A stretch of 9,928 nt of DNA. Origin: Ignavibacteria bacterium UBA961 (GTDB lineage: Bacteria; Bacteroidota; Ignavibacteria; Kapaibacteriales; UBA961). Below, piece by piece: positions 1 through 6,971 of this stretch. The stretch spans positions 1 through 9,928 of the forward strand of contig DBCJ01000029.1 of the NCBI GenBank assembly GCA_002293005.1, written 5' to 3'. The notes under the pieces were generated by a model that did not search any database, was not told the DNA's origin, and saw only the letters and a program-made list of their open reading frames with translations. Made by a program: the position numbers and the translations under genes. Within the stretch, counting starts at the first letter, position 1, and each line of letters begins with the position of its first letter.

Positions 1-653
1 CAAATCAATCCCATGTCTAGCAAAAAGATGGACAAAAATCCCTTGAACAAATCACTAGTGAATGGCGTGATTCCCTCAGCTTGCTTTGCATTTGCAGAAT
101 ATCCTATGATCAAACTTCCCAAAATCAATAGCACACTCGCATTCGTAAAGGAATGTCGCAACATATTCTGTACGGAAATCTTCTTCCCTGTTCCGGACAT
201 CATCGCAAAGAGTATCAAACCAACGATGATTGCAGGCGATTCCATCAATGCCATGACCGCAACCATATGACCATGCAATGTCATCTGCTTACTCTCCATA
301 TATGCAACCGCAGTCACAAATGTAACGGCACTCACAGAACCATAAGCAGATGCAATGGCAACGGAATCATGAATGGGTAATTTCAGGCGAGCTATGAAAA
401 AGACATAGACAGGAATGATACAGGCGATGGCAATGCCAAATAATAAAGAGAATAAAATCTCATTCGAACATTGCTGATGGGATAATTCTTGTCCGCTATT
501 GAACCCTATCGAAAAGAGAAGATAGATCGAAATGAATGTAGATGTTGTGGATGGTATAGCCAAATCACTCTTGACATAGACAGCGAATATCCCAAGGAGA
601 AAAAAGAGGAATGCGGGATTCGTCATATTCTCCGTGAGATGCATCCACTCCAT
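1..653 (-). CDS. sbtA: SbtA-family sodium-dependent bicarbonate transporter (3' end outside window)
   Basis: Predicted inner-membrane permease of the SbtA (DUF897) family, which in cyanobacteria imports bicarbonate with sodium. The first 217 residues are present and the gene continues past the left edge (family about 370 aa). Visible family signatures are NPAFLFFLLG (12-21) followed by VKSDLAIP (27-34), YLLFSIGF (44-51), YGSVSAVTFVTA (104-115), ALMESPAIIVG (135-145) and FKGFLSIFLLDMGL (203-216). Several hydrophobic helices are evident, for example near 66-88 and 172-185. The ATG at 653 is 3 nt after the stop of the upstream small membrane gene and has a GAGGA box (667-663) 9 nt before it; a second ATG at 626 with GGAG just before it is an alternative. 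The family assignment rests on remembered family motifs; substrate and ion coupling are inferred from it. No SbtB-like regulator gene is seen upstream; downstream is not visible. Confidence 0.87.
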   Translation of the reverse strand, partial: MEWMHLTENMTNPAFLFFLLGIFAVYVKSDLAIPSTTSTFISIYLLFSIGFNSGQELSHQQCSNEILFSLLFGIAIACIIPVYVFFIARLKLPIHDSVAIASAYGSVSAVTFVTAVAYMESKQMTLHGHMVAVMALMESPAIIVGLILFAMMSGTGKKISVQNMLRHSFTNASVLLILGSLIIGYSANAKQAEGITPFTSDLFKGFLSIFLLDMGLI

Positions 654-656
654 TGA

Positions 657-959
657 TTATAGTCCTCGCTGTTGATTATTCTTTCGATATGCTTCAATAG
701 CCCCATTCTGCTTATCGCGAAGAATTGATTCTATGTCCAATGATAAAGTCTTGGTTTGCATCGCGGCCGGCTTATTCTCACGATTAATTGAGAGCAATAT
801 TTCAGTGTCTTTCTTATGAATTGCCAATGTTGCAATGAAAAACACTATGGAAATCGAACGATAAAATGAGGGATCTATTGGACCTTCCACGGTAAAGGAG
901 TAAATCAATGACATGGATGCAATGAGCCAACACAAAGGTTTGATCAATCTATATATCAT
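657..959 (-). CDS. small two-helix membrane protein upstream of sbtA, unrecognised
   Basis: I do not recognise this 100-residue protein. It has a short basic N-terminus, a hydrophobic stretch at about 5-22, a second at about 35-47, then a polar, charged C-terminal half with a likely helical segment near 70-95 (repeated D/E/K/R/Q), suggesting a hairpin membrane anchor with a soluble tail. The start at 959 is preferred over an in-frame ATG at 992 (111 aa) because GGTGAT (971-966), complementary to the 16S rRNA 3' end, lies 6 nt before it; the 992 start has no ribosome-binding site and falls on the ATTACAA repeat. Its stop is 3 nt from the sbtA start and the sbtA ribosome-binding site lies inside its last codons, so the two are probably cotranscribed and translationally coupled. 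A role as SbtA partner is inference only. Short, unrecognised genes can be spurious, but spacing and start signals support it. Confidence 0.6.
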   Translation of the reverse strand: MIYRLIKPLCWLIASMSLIYSFTVEGPIDPSFYRSISIVFFIATLAIHKKDTEILLSINRENKPAAMQTKTLSLDIESILRDKQNGAIEAYRKNNQQRGL

Positions 960-965
960 ATATGT

Positions 966-971
966 ATCACC
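966..971 (-). promoter_or_regulatory. ribosome-binding site that sets the start of the small membrane gene
   Basis: GGTGAT on the minus strand, 6 nt before the ATG at 959. It matches the distal part of the extended Shine-Dalgarno consensus and argues for the 959 start over 992. Confidence 0.45.
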
Positions 972-990
972 CGGATTATTGAATGAATGC

Positions 991-1013
991 ATTACAAATT
1001 TCGGGAATTACAA
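991..1013. promoter_or_regulatory. candidate LysR operator: two ATTACAA boxes, 16-nt period
   Basis: ATTACAA occurs at 991-997 and again at 1007-1013, so the copies are one and a half helical turns apart. The middle also forms a dyad, AATT (997-1000) and AATT (1006-1009) around a 5-nt GC-richer core. It sits between the small membrane gene (start 959) and the divergent LysR-type gene (start 1061), where LysR regulators usually bind to control both themselves and the divergent target. AT-rich repeats can arise by chance, so the binding role is inferred from position. Confidence 0.35.
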
Positions 1014-1060
1014 TCATTTATGTATATTTATTGATTCTATGTTTCTCATAAAATTATCTT

Positions 1061-1987
1061 ATGCATTATACATTTCATCAATTGAGAATTTTTGCTCGTA
1101 TTGCCGCTTTGGGGAGTATCACGAAAGCCGCAGAGGAATTGCATTTATCACAACCCGCGATTTCGATTCAACTCAAAAACTTTCAAGAACAATTTGAGAT
1201 TCCACTCACGGAAATTGTCGGCAAGAAACTTTATCTCACTGATTTTGGTCGCGAGATTTTGGCCTTTGCCGAGAAGATTCTGGATCAAGCAAGTGAATTG
1301 GATCAAGTGATGCAGTCCTATAAAGGACATTTGGTGGGGAGAATCAACATCGCAATCGTATCAACGGGTAAATATGTAATGCCCTATTTGCTGACAGACT
1401 TTCTCAAAGAACATCCCGCAGTAGAATTTGAGATTGATGTGACTAATAAAGAAAGGGTTGTGGAAAGTTTGGAAGCAAATTCTATCGACTTCGCTCTAGT
1501 GTCACTTGTACCGGAACATCTCAAAACGCAAAGCATTCCGATATTGAAGAATAGCATGCATCTCATCGGTGCTTATGATCCGAAATGGAAGAATAAAGAA
1601 CTCTCGCCCATGGATTTGCAGAATATGCAATTGATTTTCAGAGAGCAAGGGTCGGGCACAAGACAAATGATGGAGCGTTTTTTGAGTCAAAGACAAATCA
1701 TCGTGCAGAAGAAATTGGAGCTTACCTCGAATGAAGCGGTAAAACAGGCAATCATGGCAAATTTGGGATATTCCATTATGCCTTTGATCGGGATTCGCAA
1801 TGAACTTGCCAATAAACAATTGATGATCGTGCCAGTGAAAGGACTCCCTATTCATACAACTTGGCGCATCATTTGGCTCAAAGGCAAGAAACATTCACCG
1901 GCGGTGAAGGCATTTTTGGACTATTTGCGTGAGCATAAACAGAGTATTTCGAGGAAACATTTTGGATTGCAGGACAATACGCCATGA
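1061..1987 (+). CDS. LysR-type regulator, CbbR/CmpR-like, divergent from sbtA
   Basis: Transcriptional regulator of 308 aa, the normal size for the family. The N-terminal winged helix-turn-helix spans about 4-63, with the typical GSITKAAEELHLSQPAISIQLK run (18-39) holding the recognition helix. Where most members have PLFER, this protein reads PLTEI, a small departure. The C-terminal periplasmic-binding-like effector domain follows from about 92, with FREQGSGTR and LTSNEAVKQAIMANLGYS stretches and a late GLPIHTTW segment that resemble CbbR/CmpR regulators of carbon fixation and bicarbonate uptake genes. Divergent orientation next to an SbtA transporter supports a role in sensing inorganic-carbon or metabolic status; the effector is not visible. 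No convincing ribosome-binding site precedes the ATG at 1061, but the domain begins immediately, so this start fits. The LysR family call is firm; the CbbR-like subgroup is an informed inference. Confidence 0.9.
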   Translation: MHYTFHQLRIFARIAALGSITKAAEELHLSQPAISIQLKNFQEQFEIPLTEIVGKKLYLTDFGREILAFAEKILDQASELDQVMQSYKGHLVGRINIAIVSTGKYVMPYLLTDFLKEHPAVEFEIDVTNKERVVESLEANSIDFALVSLVPEHLKTQSIPILKNSMHLIGAYDPKWKNKELSPMDLQNMQLIFREQGSGTRQMMERFLSQRQIIVQKKLELTSNEAVKQAIMANLGYSIMPLIGIRNELANKQLMIVPVKGLPIHTTWRIIWLKGKKHSPAVKAFLDYLREHKQSISRKHFGLQDNTP

Positions 1988-2010
1988 GTTCATGCTAATT
2001 ATGCCGATTG

Positions 2011-2032
2011 GAACTGCGCAAGTTCTTATTTT
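2011..2032 (+). terminator. weak candidate intrinsic terminator after the LysR gene
   Basis: A 5-bp hairpin, GAACT (2011-2015) and AGTTC (2021-2025) around a 5-nt loop, is followed by a T-rich but interrupted tract (TTATTTT, 2026-2032). It lies 24 nt after the regulator's stop and before pgk, where a terminator would be expected, but the stem is short. Confidence 0.3.
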
Positions 2033-2071
2033 GTCATAGATTTTTCAGTTGAATAGCCCAAGAATATTCCA

Positions 2072-3256
2072 ATGATTCAGTCAATTCTCGATATAAATGC
2101 TCAAGGCAAAGTATGTTTGGTCCGCGTGGATTTCAATGTTCCTATCGATGAACATGGAATCATCACCGATGATAAACGCATTCGTGAATCACTTCCAACG
2201 ATCAATGCCCTTTTGGAACAAGGCGCGAAAGTGGTGTTGATGTCGCATCTCGGCAGACCCAAAGGTACAGTGAATCCAAAGTATTCACTCGAAGTGGTCG
2301 CTACACATCTTGCAACGCTTGTCTCTGCTCCCGTACACTTTGCTTCCGCATGTATTGGCGAAATTCGTGCAAATGCAATTGCATCCATGAATGCTGGCGA
2401 AATCTTGGTCCTTGAAAATTTGCGTTTTCATGCAGAAGAAGAAAACAATGATGCGGGATTTGCCAAAGCATTGGCTTCTCTCGGGGATGTCTATGTGAAT
2501 GATGCCTTCGGAACCGCTCACAGAGCGCATGCATCAACAGCCGGCATTGCGGAATTCATGCCTGTAAAAGCGGCAGGACTTCTCATGCTGAAGGAGCTTC
2601 AATATCTTGGCAATGCCGTGAATACTCCCGAACGACCCTTCGTGGTCATTCTCGGTGGTTCAAAAGTATCCGGTAAAATTGATGTCATCAATGCCCTGCT
2701 ACCCAAATGCGATCATATTCTCATTGGCGGTGGCATGATGTTCACATTTCTGAAAGCCAAAGGATATGAAGTCGGCTCTTCCTTGATCGAAGAAGATCGC
2801 ATCGAAATAGCAAAATCATTACTTGAAAGCGAATTTGCTTCCAAAATCGTCCTACCACGCGATTGCAACATTGCGGATGCTTTTTCGGGCGAAGCAAATA
2901 CACAGCATTCTTCATGTGAGGCGATTCCGAGTGGTTGGATGGGACTCGATATCGGACCCGAAACAATCGCGGAATTCGCATCCGTCATTGGCAATGCGCG
3001 AACAATTCTCTGGAATGGTCCGATGGGAGTTTTTGAAATTCCCGCATTCGCGCATGGAACTAAAGCGATCGCTGAATCCTTGGCACTTGTCACTAAGTCA
3101 GGTGCCATCACGATTGTCGGAGGCGGAGATTCCGCTTCGGCGATTTCCGGAATGGGTCTCGCAGATGCAGTCAGCCATGTATCAACGGGTGGAGGCGCTT
3201 CACTCGAATTTTTGGAAGGTACGACACTTCCGGGCATTCAAGCCCTGGAATTGTGA
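2072..3256 (+). CDS. pgk: phosphoglycerate kinase
   Basis: Cytoplasmic glycolytic and gluconeogenic enzyme that transfers phosphate between 1,3-bisphosphoglycerate and ADP. At 394 aa it is full length. The N-terminal domain shows the substrate-binding RVDFNVP (18-24) and SHLGRPKG (58-65) motifs and the FGTAHRAHAST segment. The C-terminal nucleotide-binding domain shows LGGSKVSGKI, GGGMMFTFLKAKG and, near the end, GGGDSASAISG with the conserved GGGDS loop. All landmarks are intact. The ATG at 2072 gives the usual short N-terminus; there is no clear Shine-Dalgarno box. It is followed after 14 nt by the rhomboid gene on the same strand, so the two are probably cotranscribed. In a carbon-fixing organism the enzyme would also serve that pathway, but nothing here requires it. 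Confidence 0.98.
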   Translation: MIQSILDINAQGKVCLVRVDFNVPIDEHGIITDDKRIRESLPTINALLEQGAKVVLMSHLGRPKGTVNPKYSLEVVATHLATLVSAPVHFASACIGEIRANAIASMNAGEILVLENLRFHAEEENNDAGFAKALASLGDVYVNDAFGTAHRAHASTAGIAEFMPVKAAGLLMLKELQYLGNAVNTPERPFVVILGGSKVSGKIDVINALLPKCDHILIGGGMMFTFLKAKGYEVGSSLIEEDRIEIAKSLLESEFASKIVLPRDCNIADAFSGEANTQHSSCEAIPSGWMGLDIGPETIAEFASVIGNARTILWNGPMGVFEIPAFAHGTKAIAESLALVTKSGAITIVGGGDSASAISGMGLADAVSHVSTGGGASLEFLEGTTLPGIQALEL

Positions 3257-3270
3257 TTCTTACGGAGTCT

Positions 3271-4194
3271 ATGAGTTATTATCAAGATAATCGCGGAATG
3301 GGTTTTTCCCTCTTTCCACCAATGCTGAAACTATTGCTCATTTTGAATGGTGCGATTTTTCTGCTCGATTCTGTCATTTTTGAAGTGCTCGCTTTCAATG
3401 GTGTCTCGCTTTCTTCCTATATCATGGAATATTTTGCATTGCACCCCATTCAAAGCGGACTCTTTTGGCCATGGCAATTGATTTCCTATCAATTTCTGCA
3501 TGCGGGATTTTCGCATATCTTCTTTAATCTTCTCGCATTGTGGATGTTTGGCGCTGAACTCGAAATGATTTGGGGTAGCAGAAGATTCATCACTTATTAT
3601 CTGATTGCGGGAATGGGTGGCGGACTTGTTCATTTGGGCATGCAAATGCTTCCCGGCTTTGAGGGCGCGCCCACAATCGGTGCTTCGGGTGCGGTGATGG
3701 GCATCTTGCTTGGTTTCGGACTTACCTTCCCAGATAGACCCGTGATGATGTTTCCTTTGTTCATACCAATTCCGGCAAAGTATTTTGTCTTGATTTATGC
3801 CGGTATTGATTTATTCTCAGGACTCTTCTCAACCAATTCCGGTGTTGCACATTTTGCGCATTTGGGCGGTGCATTCTTTGGATATATCATGCTCAAACAT
3901 GGCGATGATTTGAAGATTTATGCGCTGGTTGATAAGATATTCGGTCGCTCAAAACAGCAATCAAATTATGGCAATATCATTGATTATCCATTTGAAAAAA
4001 CCTATGTTGAAGTCGTTGAAGAAGTGAAACCACCCGAGCCGAAAGGCACAATGACAGGCGTTTTCATGGGTGGACGCGAAATCACGACTGAAGAAATCGA
4101 CACAATACTCGAAAAAATCACGGCAAAGGGTTTTGCGAACTTGACAGAACAAGAAAAACGCATACTCTATGAAGTCTCAAAGAAACTTGATTGA
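3271..4194 (+). CDS. rhomboid-family intramembrane serine protease with soluble C-terminal tail
   Basis: Predicted multi-pass inner-membrane protease of 307 aa that cleaves transmembrane substrates; its targets cannot be read from sequence. Helix 1 spans about 15-34. The FLHAGFSHIFFNLLALWMFG stretch (about 78-97) is a rhomboid hallmark. The catalytic serine is Ser139 in GASGAVMG and the catalytic histidine is His197 in AHLGG, so the enzyme looks active. From about 216 a cytoplasmic tail follows, ending in a conserved-looking helical segment (GGREITTEEIDTILEKI, then LTEQEKRILYEVSKKL), like the small C-terminal domain of many Bacteroidota rhomboids (DUF6576, named from memory). The ATG at 3271 is chosen because GGAG (3264-3267) precedes it; a GTG at 3253 would overlap the pgk stop. 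It is probably cotranscribed with pgk and perhaps with ispG, as no terminator is seen on either side. Confidence 0.93.
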   Translation: MSYYQDNRGMGFSLFPPMLKLLLILNGAIFLLDSVIFEVLAFNGVSLSSYIMEYFALHPIQSGLFWPWQLISYQFLHAGFSHIFFNLLALWMFGAELEMIWGSRRFITYYLIAGMGGGLVHLGMQMLPGFEGAPTIGASGAVMGILLGFGLTFPDRPVMMFPLFIPIPAKYFVLIYAGIDLFSGLFSTNSGVAHFAHLGGAFFGYIMLKHGDDLKIYALVDKIFGRSKQQSNYGNIIDYPFEKTYVEVVEEVKPPEPKGTMTGVFMGGREITTEEIDTILEKITAKGFANLTEQEKRILYEVSKKLD

Positions 4195-4254
4195 TGCTCG
4201 GAACATTTGACCTATACCGATGGTTAGTACACAATATCTTATTGGCTAATACTT

Positions 4255-5373
4255 ATGAATCTCCCAATTCTCGATAATCAAACAGAATCTCCTTATGTGG
4301 TGCGACCTTTCCGCAGAAGAATCAGTCGTCAGGTGATGGTTGGCTCTGTACCTGTCGGTGGCAATGCCCCGATCAGCGTGCAAACCATGACAAAAACAAA
4401 GACTGCGGATGTCAATGCAACCGTTGAGCAAATTCAGCGCTGTCAGGAAGCAGGCGTCGATATCGTTCGCGTGACAGTGAATGACAAAGAAGCCGCTGAA
4501 GCGATTGCTGAAATCGTCAAACGCACAACGATTCCCATTGTCGCTGATATTCATTTCAATCACATTTTTGCACTCAAAGCGATTGAAGCAGGTGTTGCGA
4601 AAGTGCGCATAAATCCCGGAAATATCGGCTCGAGAGATCGCATTAAAGAAGTTCTCACGAAAGCGAAAGAGCGTGGTACACCCATCAGAGTTGGCGTGAA
4701 TTCCGGTTCACTCGAAGAAGATATTCTCGAAAAACACGGTTATCCAACTCCCGAAGCACTTTTTGAAAGTGCAATGCGCCATGCGGAAATCGCGGCGGAA
4801 TTTGGTGTGGATGATGTGATTCTTTCCGTGAAATCAACTGATGTTCGCCTCATGATCGAAGCATATCGCATGCTTGCCGAGAAGACAGATTTCCCTTTGC
4901 ATCTTGGAGTGACCGAAGCAGGTACTTCTCGCGTTGGAACAATCAAATCTTCTGTCGGTATCGGCACATTGCTCGCAGAAGGAATTGGTGATACGATTCG
5001 CGTTTCTCTCACCGATGAACCCGAAAGAGAAGTTGAAGTTGGAAAAGAAATCTTGCGCTCACTTGGTTTGACACAAAGATCCGTTGAGATTATTTCTTGT
5101 CCTACATGTGGAAGACTCGAAGTGGATCTCTTCAAAATCACCGCTGAAATCGAAGAGCGACTCAAAGGCGTGAAAAAGCCCGTGAAAATTGCACTCTTGG
5201 GTTGCGTTGTAAATGGTCCGGGTGAAGCCAGCGAAGCGGATATAGGAATTGCTGCAGGCAAAGGCGTTGGTATTCTTTATCGCAAAGGCGAGGTCGTTCG
5301 ACGCGTCAAAGAAGAAGAAATCATCGATGCCGTTGTGCAAGAAGTGATGGACTTCATTCCTGAAGAAAACTAA
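4255..5373 (+). CDS. ispG: 4-hydroxy-3-methylbut-2-en-1-yl diphosphate synthase (IspG/GcpE), short form
   Basis: Iron-sulfur enzyme of the MEP isoprenoid pathway, converting methylerythritol cyclodiphosphate to HMBPP. At 372 aa it is the compact two-domain form: an N-terminal TIM barrel (VQTMTKTKTADV, VADIHFNH, RINPGNIG, VGVNSGSLE) followed directly by the C-terminal [4Fe-4S] domain. The cluster ligands are Cys282 and Cys285 (SCPTCGR) and Cys317 (LGCVVNGPGE), with the conserved glutamate at 324. Many plant, chlamydial and Bacteroidota homologues carry an extra central domain, which is absent here. The start at 4255 gives a normal N-terminus, without a clear ribosome-binding site. The gene lies 60 nt after the rhomboid gene with no terminator between, so it may be the last gene of a pgk-rhomboid-ispG unit ending at the terminator at 5468-5498. 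It supplies precursors for carotenoids, including those used by the lycopene cyclase at the right edge. Confidence 0.98.
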   Translation: MNLPILDNQTESPYVVRPFRRRISRQVMVGSVPVGGNAPISVQTMTKTKTADVNATVEQIQRCQEAGVDIVRVTVNDKEAAEAIAEIVKRTTIPIVADIHFNHIFALKAIEAGVAKVRINPGNIGSRDRIKEVLTKAKERGTPIRVGVNSGSLEEDILEKHGYPTPEALFESAMRHAEIAAEFGVDDVILSVKSTDVRLMIEAYRMLAEKTDFPLHLGVTEAGTSRVGTIKSSVGIGTLLAEGIGDTIRVSLTDEPEREVEVGKEILRSLGLTQRSVEIISCPTCGRLEVDLFKITAEIEERLKGVKKPVKIALLGCVVNGPGEASEADIGIAAGKGVGILYRKGEVVRRVKEEEIIDAVVQEVMDFIPEEN

Positions 5374-5395
5374 TATAAAATAATACTTGGTTGGT

Positions 5396-5466
5396 ACTCA
5401 AAAATGGCCTAAGTTGCACATGAGTTGAGTGGCTATCTCTCCCCTGAGAGCCACGCGCGATGCTCA
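5396..5466 (+). other. structured intergenic segment between ispG and its terminator, unexplained
   Basis: The gap between ispG and purM holds more structure than its terminator needs. GTGGCT (5429-5434) pairs with AGCCAC (5449-5454), extended inward by CTC/GAG past a 2-nt bulge. TGAGT (5421-5425) can pair either with GCTCA (5462-5466), enclosing that hairpin, or with ACTCA (5396-5400), giving two mutually exclusive folds. It could be an ispG 3' UTR element or a small RNA ending at the 5468 terminator. It does not look like a tRNA, and no open reading frame is convincing. Confidence 0.25.
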
Positions 5467-5467
5467 C

Positions 5468-5498
5468 ACCTGGAATTCCACATTCCGGGTTTTTTTTT
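5468..5498 (+). terminator. strong intrinsic terminator of the ispG transcript
   Basis: A 9-bp stem, ACCTGGAAT (5468-5476) with ATTCCGGGT (5482-5490), one T-G wobble, closes a 5-nt loop and runs into nine consecutive T (5490-5498). The opposite strand has no T-tract after the hairpin, so it serves ispG and not the convergent purM gene. Confidence 0.85.
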
Positions 5499-5514
5499 GC
5501 CCAAAAGCGTAAAT

Positions 5515-6501
5515 TTATTTGAGCGAACCGATGATCACGGGCTTCTCGCTTGCACATGCCTGCATGATTTCATCCACATGTTCTGGCGCAACCGCGATGA
5601 TCATGCCGATACCGAGATTAAATGCTTTCCGCATTTCTTCATCAATGATTGAACCTGCTTGTTGAATGATGGAGAAAATCGGAGGGATTGTCCAACTTGA
5701 CCAATCGATATGCAATTCCAAACCTTCGGGGACGATACGTTTTGTATTTCCGACAATGCCACCACCCGTGATATGTGACAAAGCCTTGATATTTCCTTTA
5801 TCAATCAAAGGAAGCAAAAGATTTGCATAGGAGCGATGCACCGCAAGTAATGACTCACCCAATGTTCCACCAAGTTCATCAATATGTTGATTGACATCAT
5901 ATTTCGGGAATAAAGCGGCTCTCGCGAGAGAATATCCATTTGTGTGCAAACCTGTGGATGCCAAACCAATCAAAATATCACCTTTGGCGAGCGTTTTATG
6001 TGGGAGGATTTTTGGCTTGTCCACCACACCGACAATTGTGCCGGCCATATCATATTCACCTTCTGCATACATTGATGGCATCTCAGCAGTTTCGCCACCG
6101 ATGAGCGCACAACCATTTTGCTCGCAAGCAAGTGCCAAACCTTTAATGACTTCCGTTGCAACTTCCGACTTTAATACACCCGTTGCAAAATAATCCAAAA
6201 AGAAGAGTGGTTTTGCGCCACATGCAAGGATATCATTCACGCAGTGATTCACGAGATCTTGTCCGACAGTCCCATGAATACCTGTCATGAAGGCAATCTT
6301 CAATTTCGTTCCAACGCCATCCGTGCTGGCCACGAGCACAGGATGCTCAAGCTCAGGGAATCGCCCATCATAGAGTCCACCAAATAAACCAATATCTGTC
6401 ATGACAGCCGGTGAAAAAGTACGGCGAATATATGGCTTGATGGCATCAACTGTTTTGTCTCCGGCATCAATACTTACGCCGGCAGATGAATAGGTTAACA
6501 T
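5515..6501 (-). CDS. purM: phosphoribosylformylglycinamidine cyclo-ligase (AIR synthetase)
   Basis: Cytoplasmic purine biosynthesis enzyme that closes the imidazole ring of AIR in an ATP-dependent step. The protein is 328 aa, close to the family's usual 340-350. Signatures are AGVSIDAGDKTVDAIKP (7-23), STDGVGTKLK (59-68, phosphate and ATP binding), GGETAEMPSMY and the later HITGGGIVGN glycine-rich loop. The frame stays open upstream to 6561, but that extension (PFFLPF-like residues) encodes the rplS terminator hairpin and T-tract, so the ATG at 6501 is the real start. No Shine-Dalgarno box is visible there. The start lies only 19 nt after the T-tract of the preceding rplS terminator, so expression needs readthrough or a promoter inside the terminator region. 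It converges with ispG; no terminator for purM itself is evident. Confidence 0.97.
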   Translation of the reverse strand: MLTYSSAGVSIDAGDKTVDAIKPYIRRTFSPAVMTDIGLFGGLYDGRFPELEHPVLVASTDGVGTKLKIAFMTGIHGTVGQDLVNHCVNDILACGAKPLFFLDYFATGVLKSEVATEVIKGLALACEQNGCALIGGETAEMPSMYAEGEYDMAGTIVGVVDKPKILPHKTLAKGDILIGLASTGLHTNGYSLARAALFPKYDVNQHIDELGGTLGESLLAVHRSYANLLLPLIDKGNIKALSHITGGGIVGNTKRIVPEGLELHIDWSSWTIPPIFSIIQQAGSIIDEEMRKAFNLGIGMIIAVAPEHVDEIMQACASEKPVIIGSLK

Positions 6502-6520
6502 GGCAATTGGAATGAAAGGT

Positions 6521-6559
6521 AAAAAAAAAGGCAGGCACACGCTTTGAGTGATACCTGCC
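6521..6559 (-). terminator. intrinsic terminator downstream of rplS
   Basis: Read on the minus strand, GGCAGG (6559-6554) pairs with CCTGCC (6535-6530), with further weak pairs inward, and is followed by nine T (6529-6521). It lies between the rplS stop and the purM start and explains the artificial N-terminal extension of the purM frame. Confidence 0.8.
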
Positions 6560-6581
6560 ATAGAGATCTACTGAATTGGTA

Positions 6582-6965
6582 TCAGCTTGTTTTTTGACGA
6601 ATCTTGCGCTCGCTCATGCCACGAAGATAATACAACTTCGCTCTGCGAACAGTACCACGCTTCACAACATCAATATTTGAGATGATGGGTGAATAGAGTG
6701 GGAAGATACGCTCAACACCGATGCCATTGGAAATCTTGCGAACGCGGAAAGTGGCATTGATGCCTGAACCGCGACGAGCAATGACAATCCCTTGGAAATT
6801 CTGCACACGCTCTTTTTCACCTTCAATAACACGCACCGCAATATTGATTGTATCGCCGGGACGAAAATCAGGCATGATGAAATTGCCGGACTCATTCTTT
6901 TGATTCCGTACTTCATGCGCGGCCTGCACATATTTTTGCTCTACGAGCTGAACCTTCAATGACAT
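6582..6965 (-). CDS. rplS: 50S ribosomal protein L19
   Basis: Ribosomal protein bL19 of the large subunit, at the subunit interface. The 127-aa product carries the family core: [56 protein letters not shown] and [16 protein letters not shown]. It starts at the ATG at 6965, 6 nt after a perfect AAGGAG box (6977-6972); a longer frame to 6992 would run through that box. Upstream is a perfect Bacteroidota-type promoter, and a strong terminator follows, so it appears to be a single-gene transcription unit. In many bacteria rplS closes an rpsP-rimM-trmD-rplS operon; here the upstream neighbour is the divergent ald gene, so that linkage is broken. Confidence 0.98.
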   Translation of the reverse strand: MSLKVQLVEQKYVQAAHEVRNQKNESGNFIMPDFRPGDTINIAVRVIEGEKERVQNFQGIVIARRGSGINATFRVRKISNGIGVERIFPLYSPIISNIDVVKRGTVRRAKLYYLRGMSERKIRQKTS

Positions 6966-6971
6966 TGTATT

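Noticed and set aside
13..380. Plus-strand open frames at the left edge
   Set aside because: They are antisense to the SbtA coding sequence, which shows clear family motifs along its full visible length.
2713..3237. Long minus-strand open frame inside pgk
   Set aside because: It is an antisense shadow of a fully conserved pgk gene, with low-complexity composition and no independent start signals. The similar frame inside ispG (4740-5261) is rejected for the same reason.
4207..4235. TTGACC/CACAAT promoter-like pair before ispG, 17-nt spacing
   Set aside because: The -10 match is only 4/6, and neither box fits the Bacteroidota consensus seen at rplS, so it may be chance.
5429..5454. GTGGCT/AGCCAC hairpin as the purM terminator
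   Set aside because: On the minus strand it is not followed by a T-tract.
6502..6561. N-terminal extension of the purM frame up to 6561
   Set aside because: It translates the rplS terminator hairpin and its T-tract, and the PurM family N-terminus begins at 6501.
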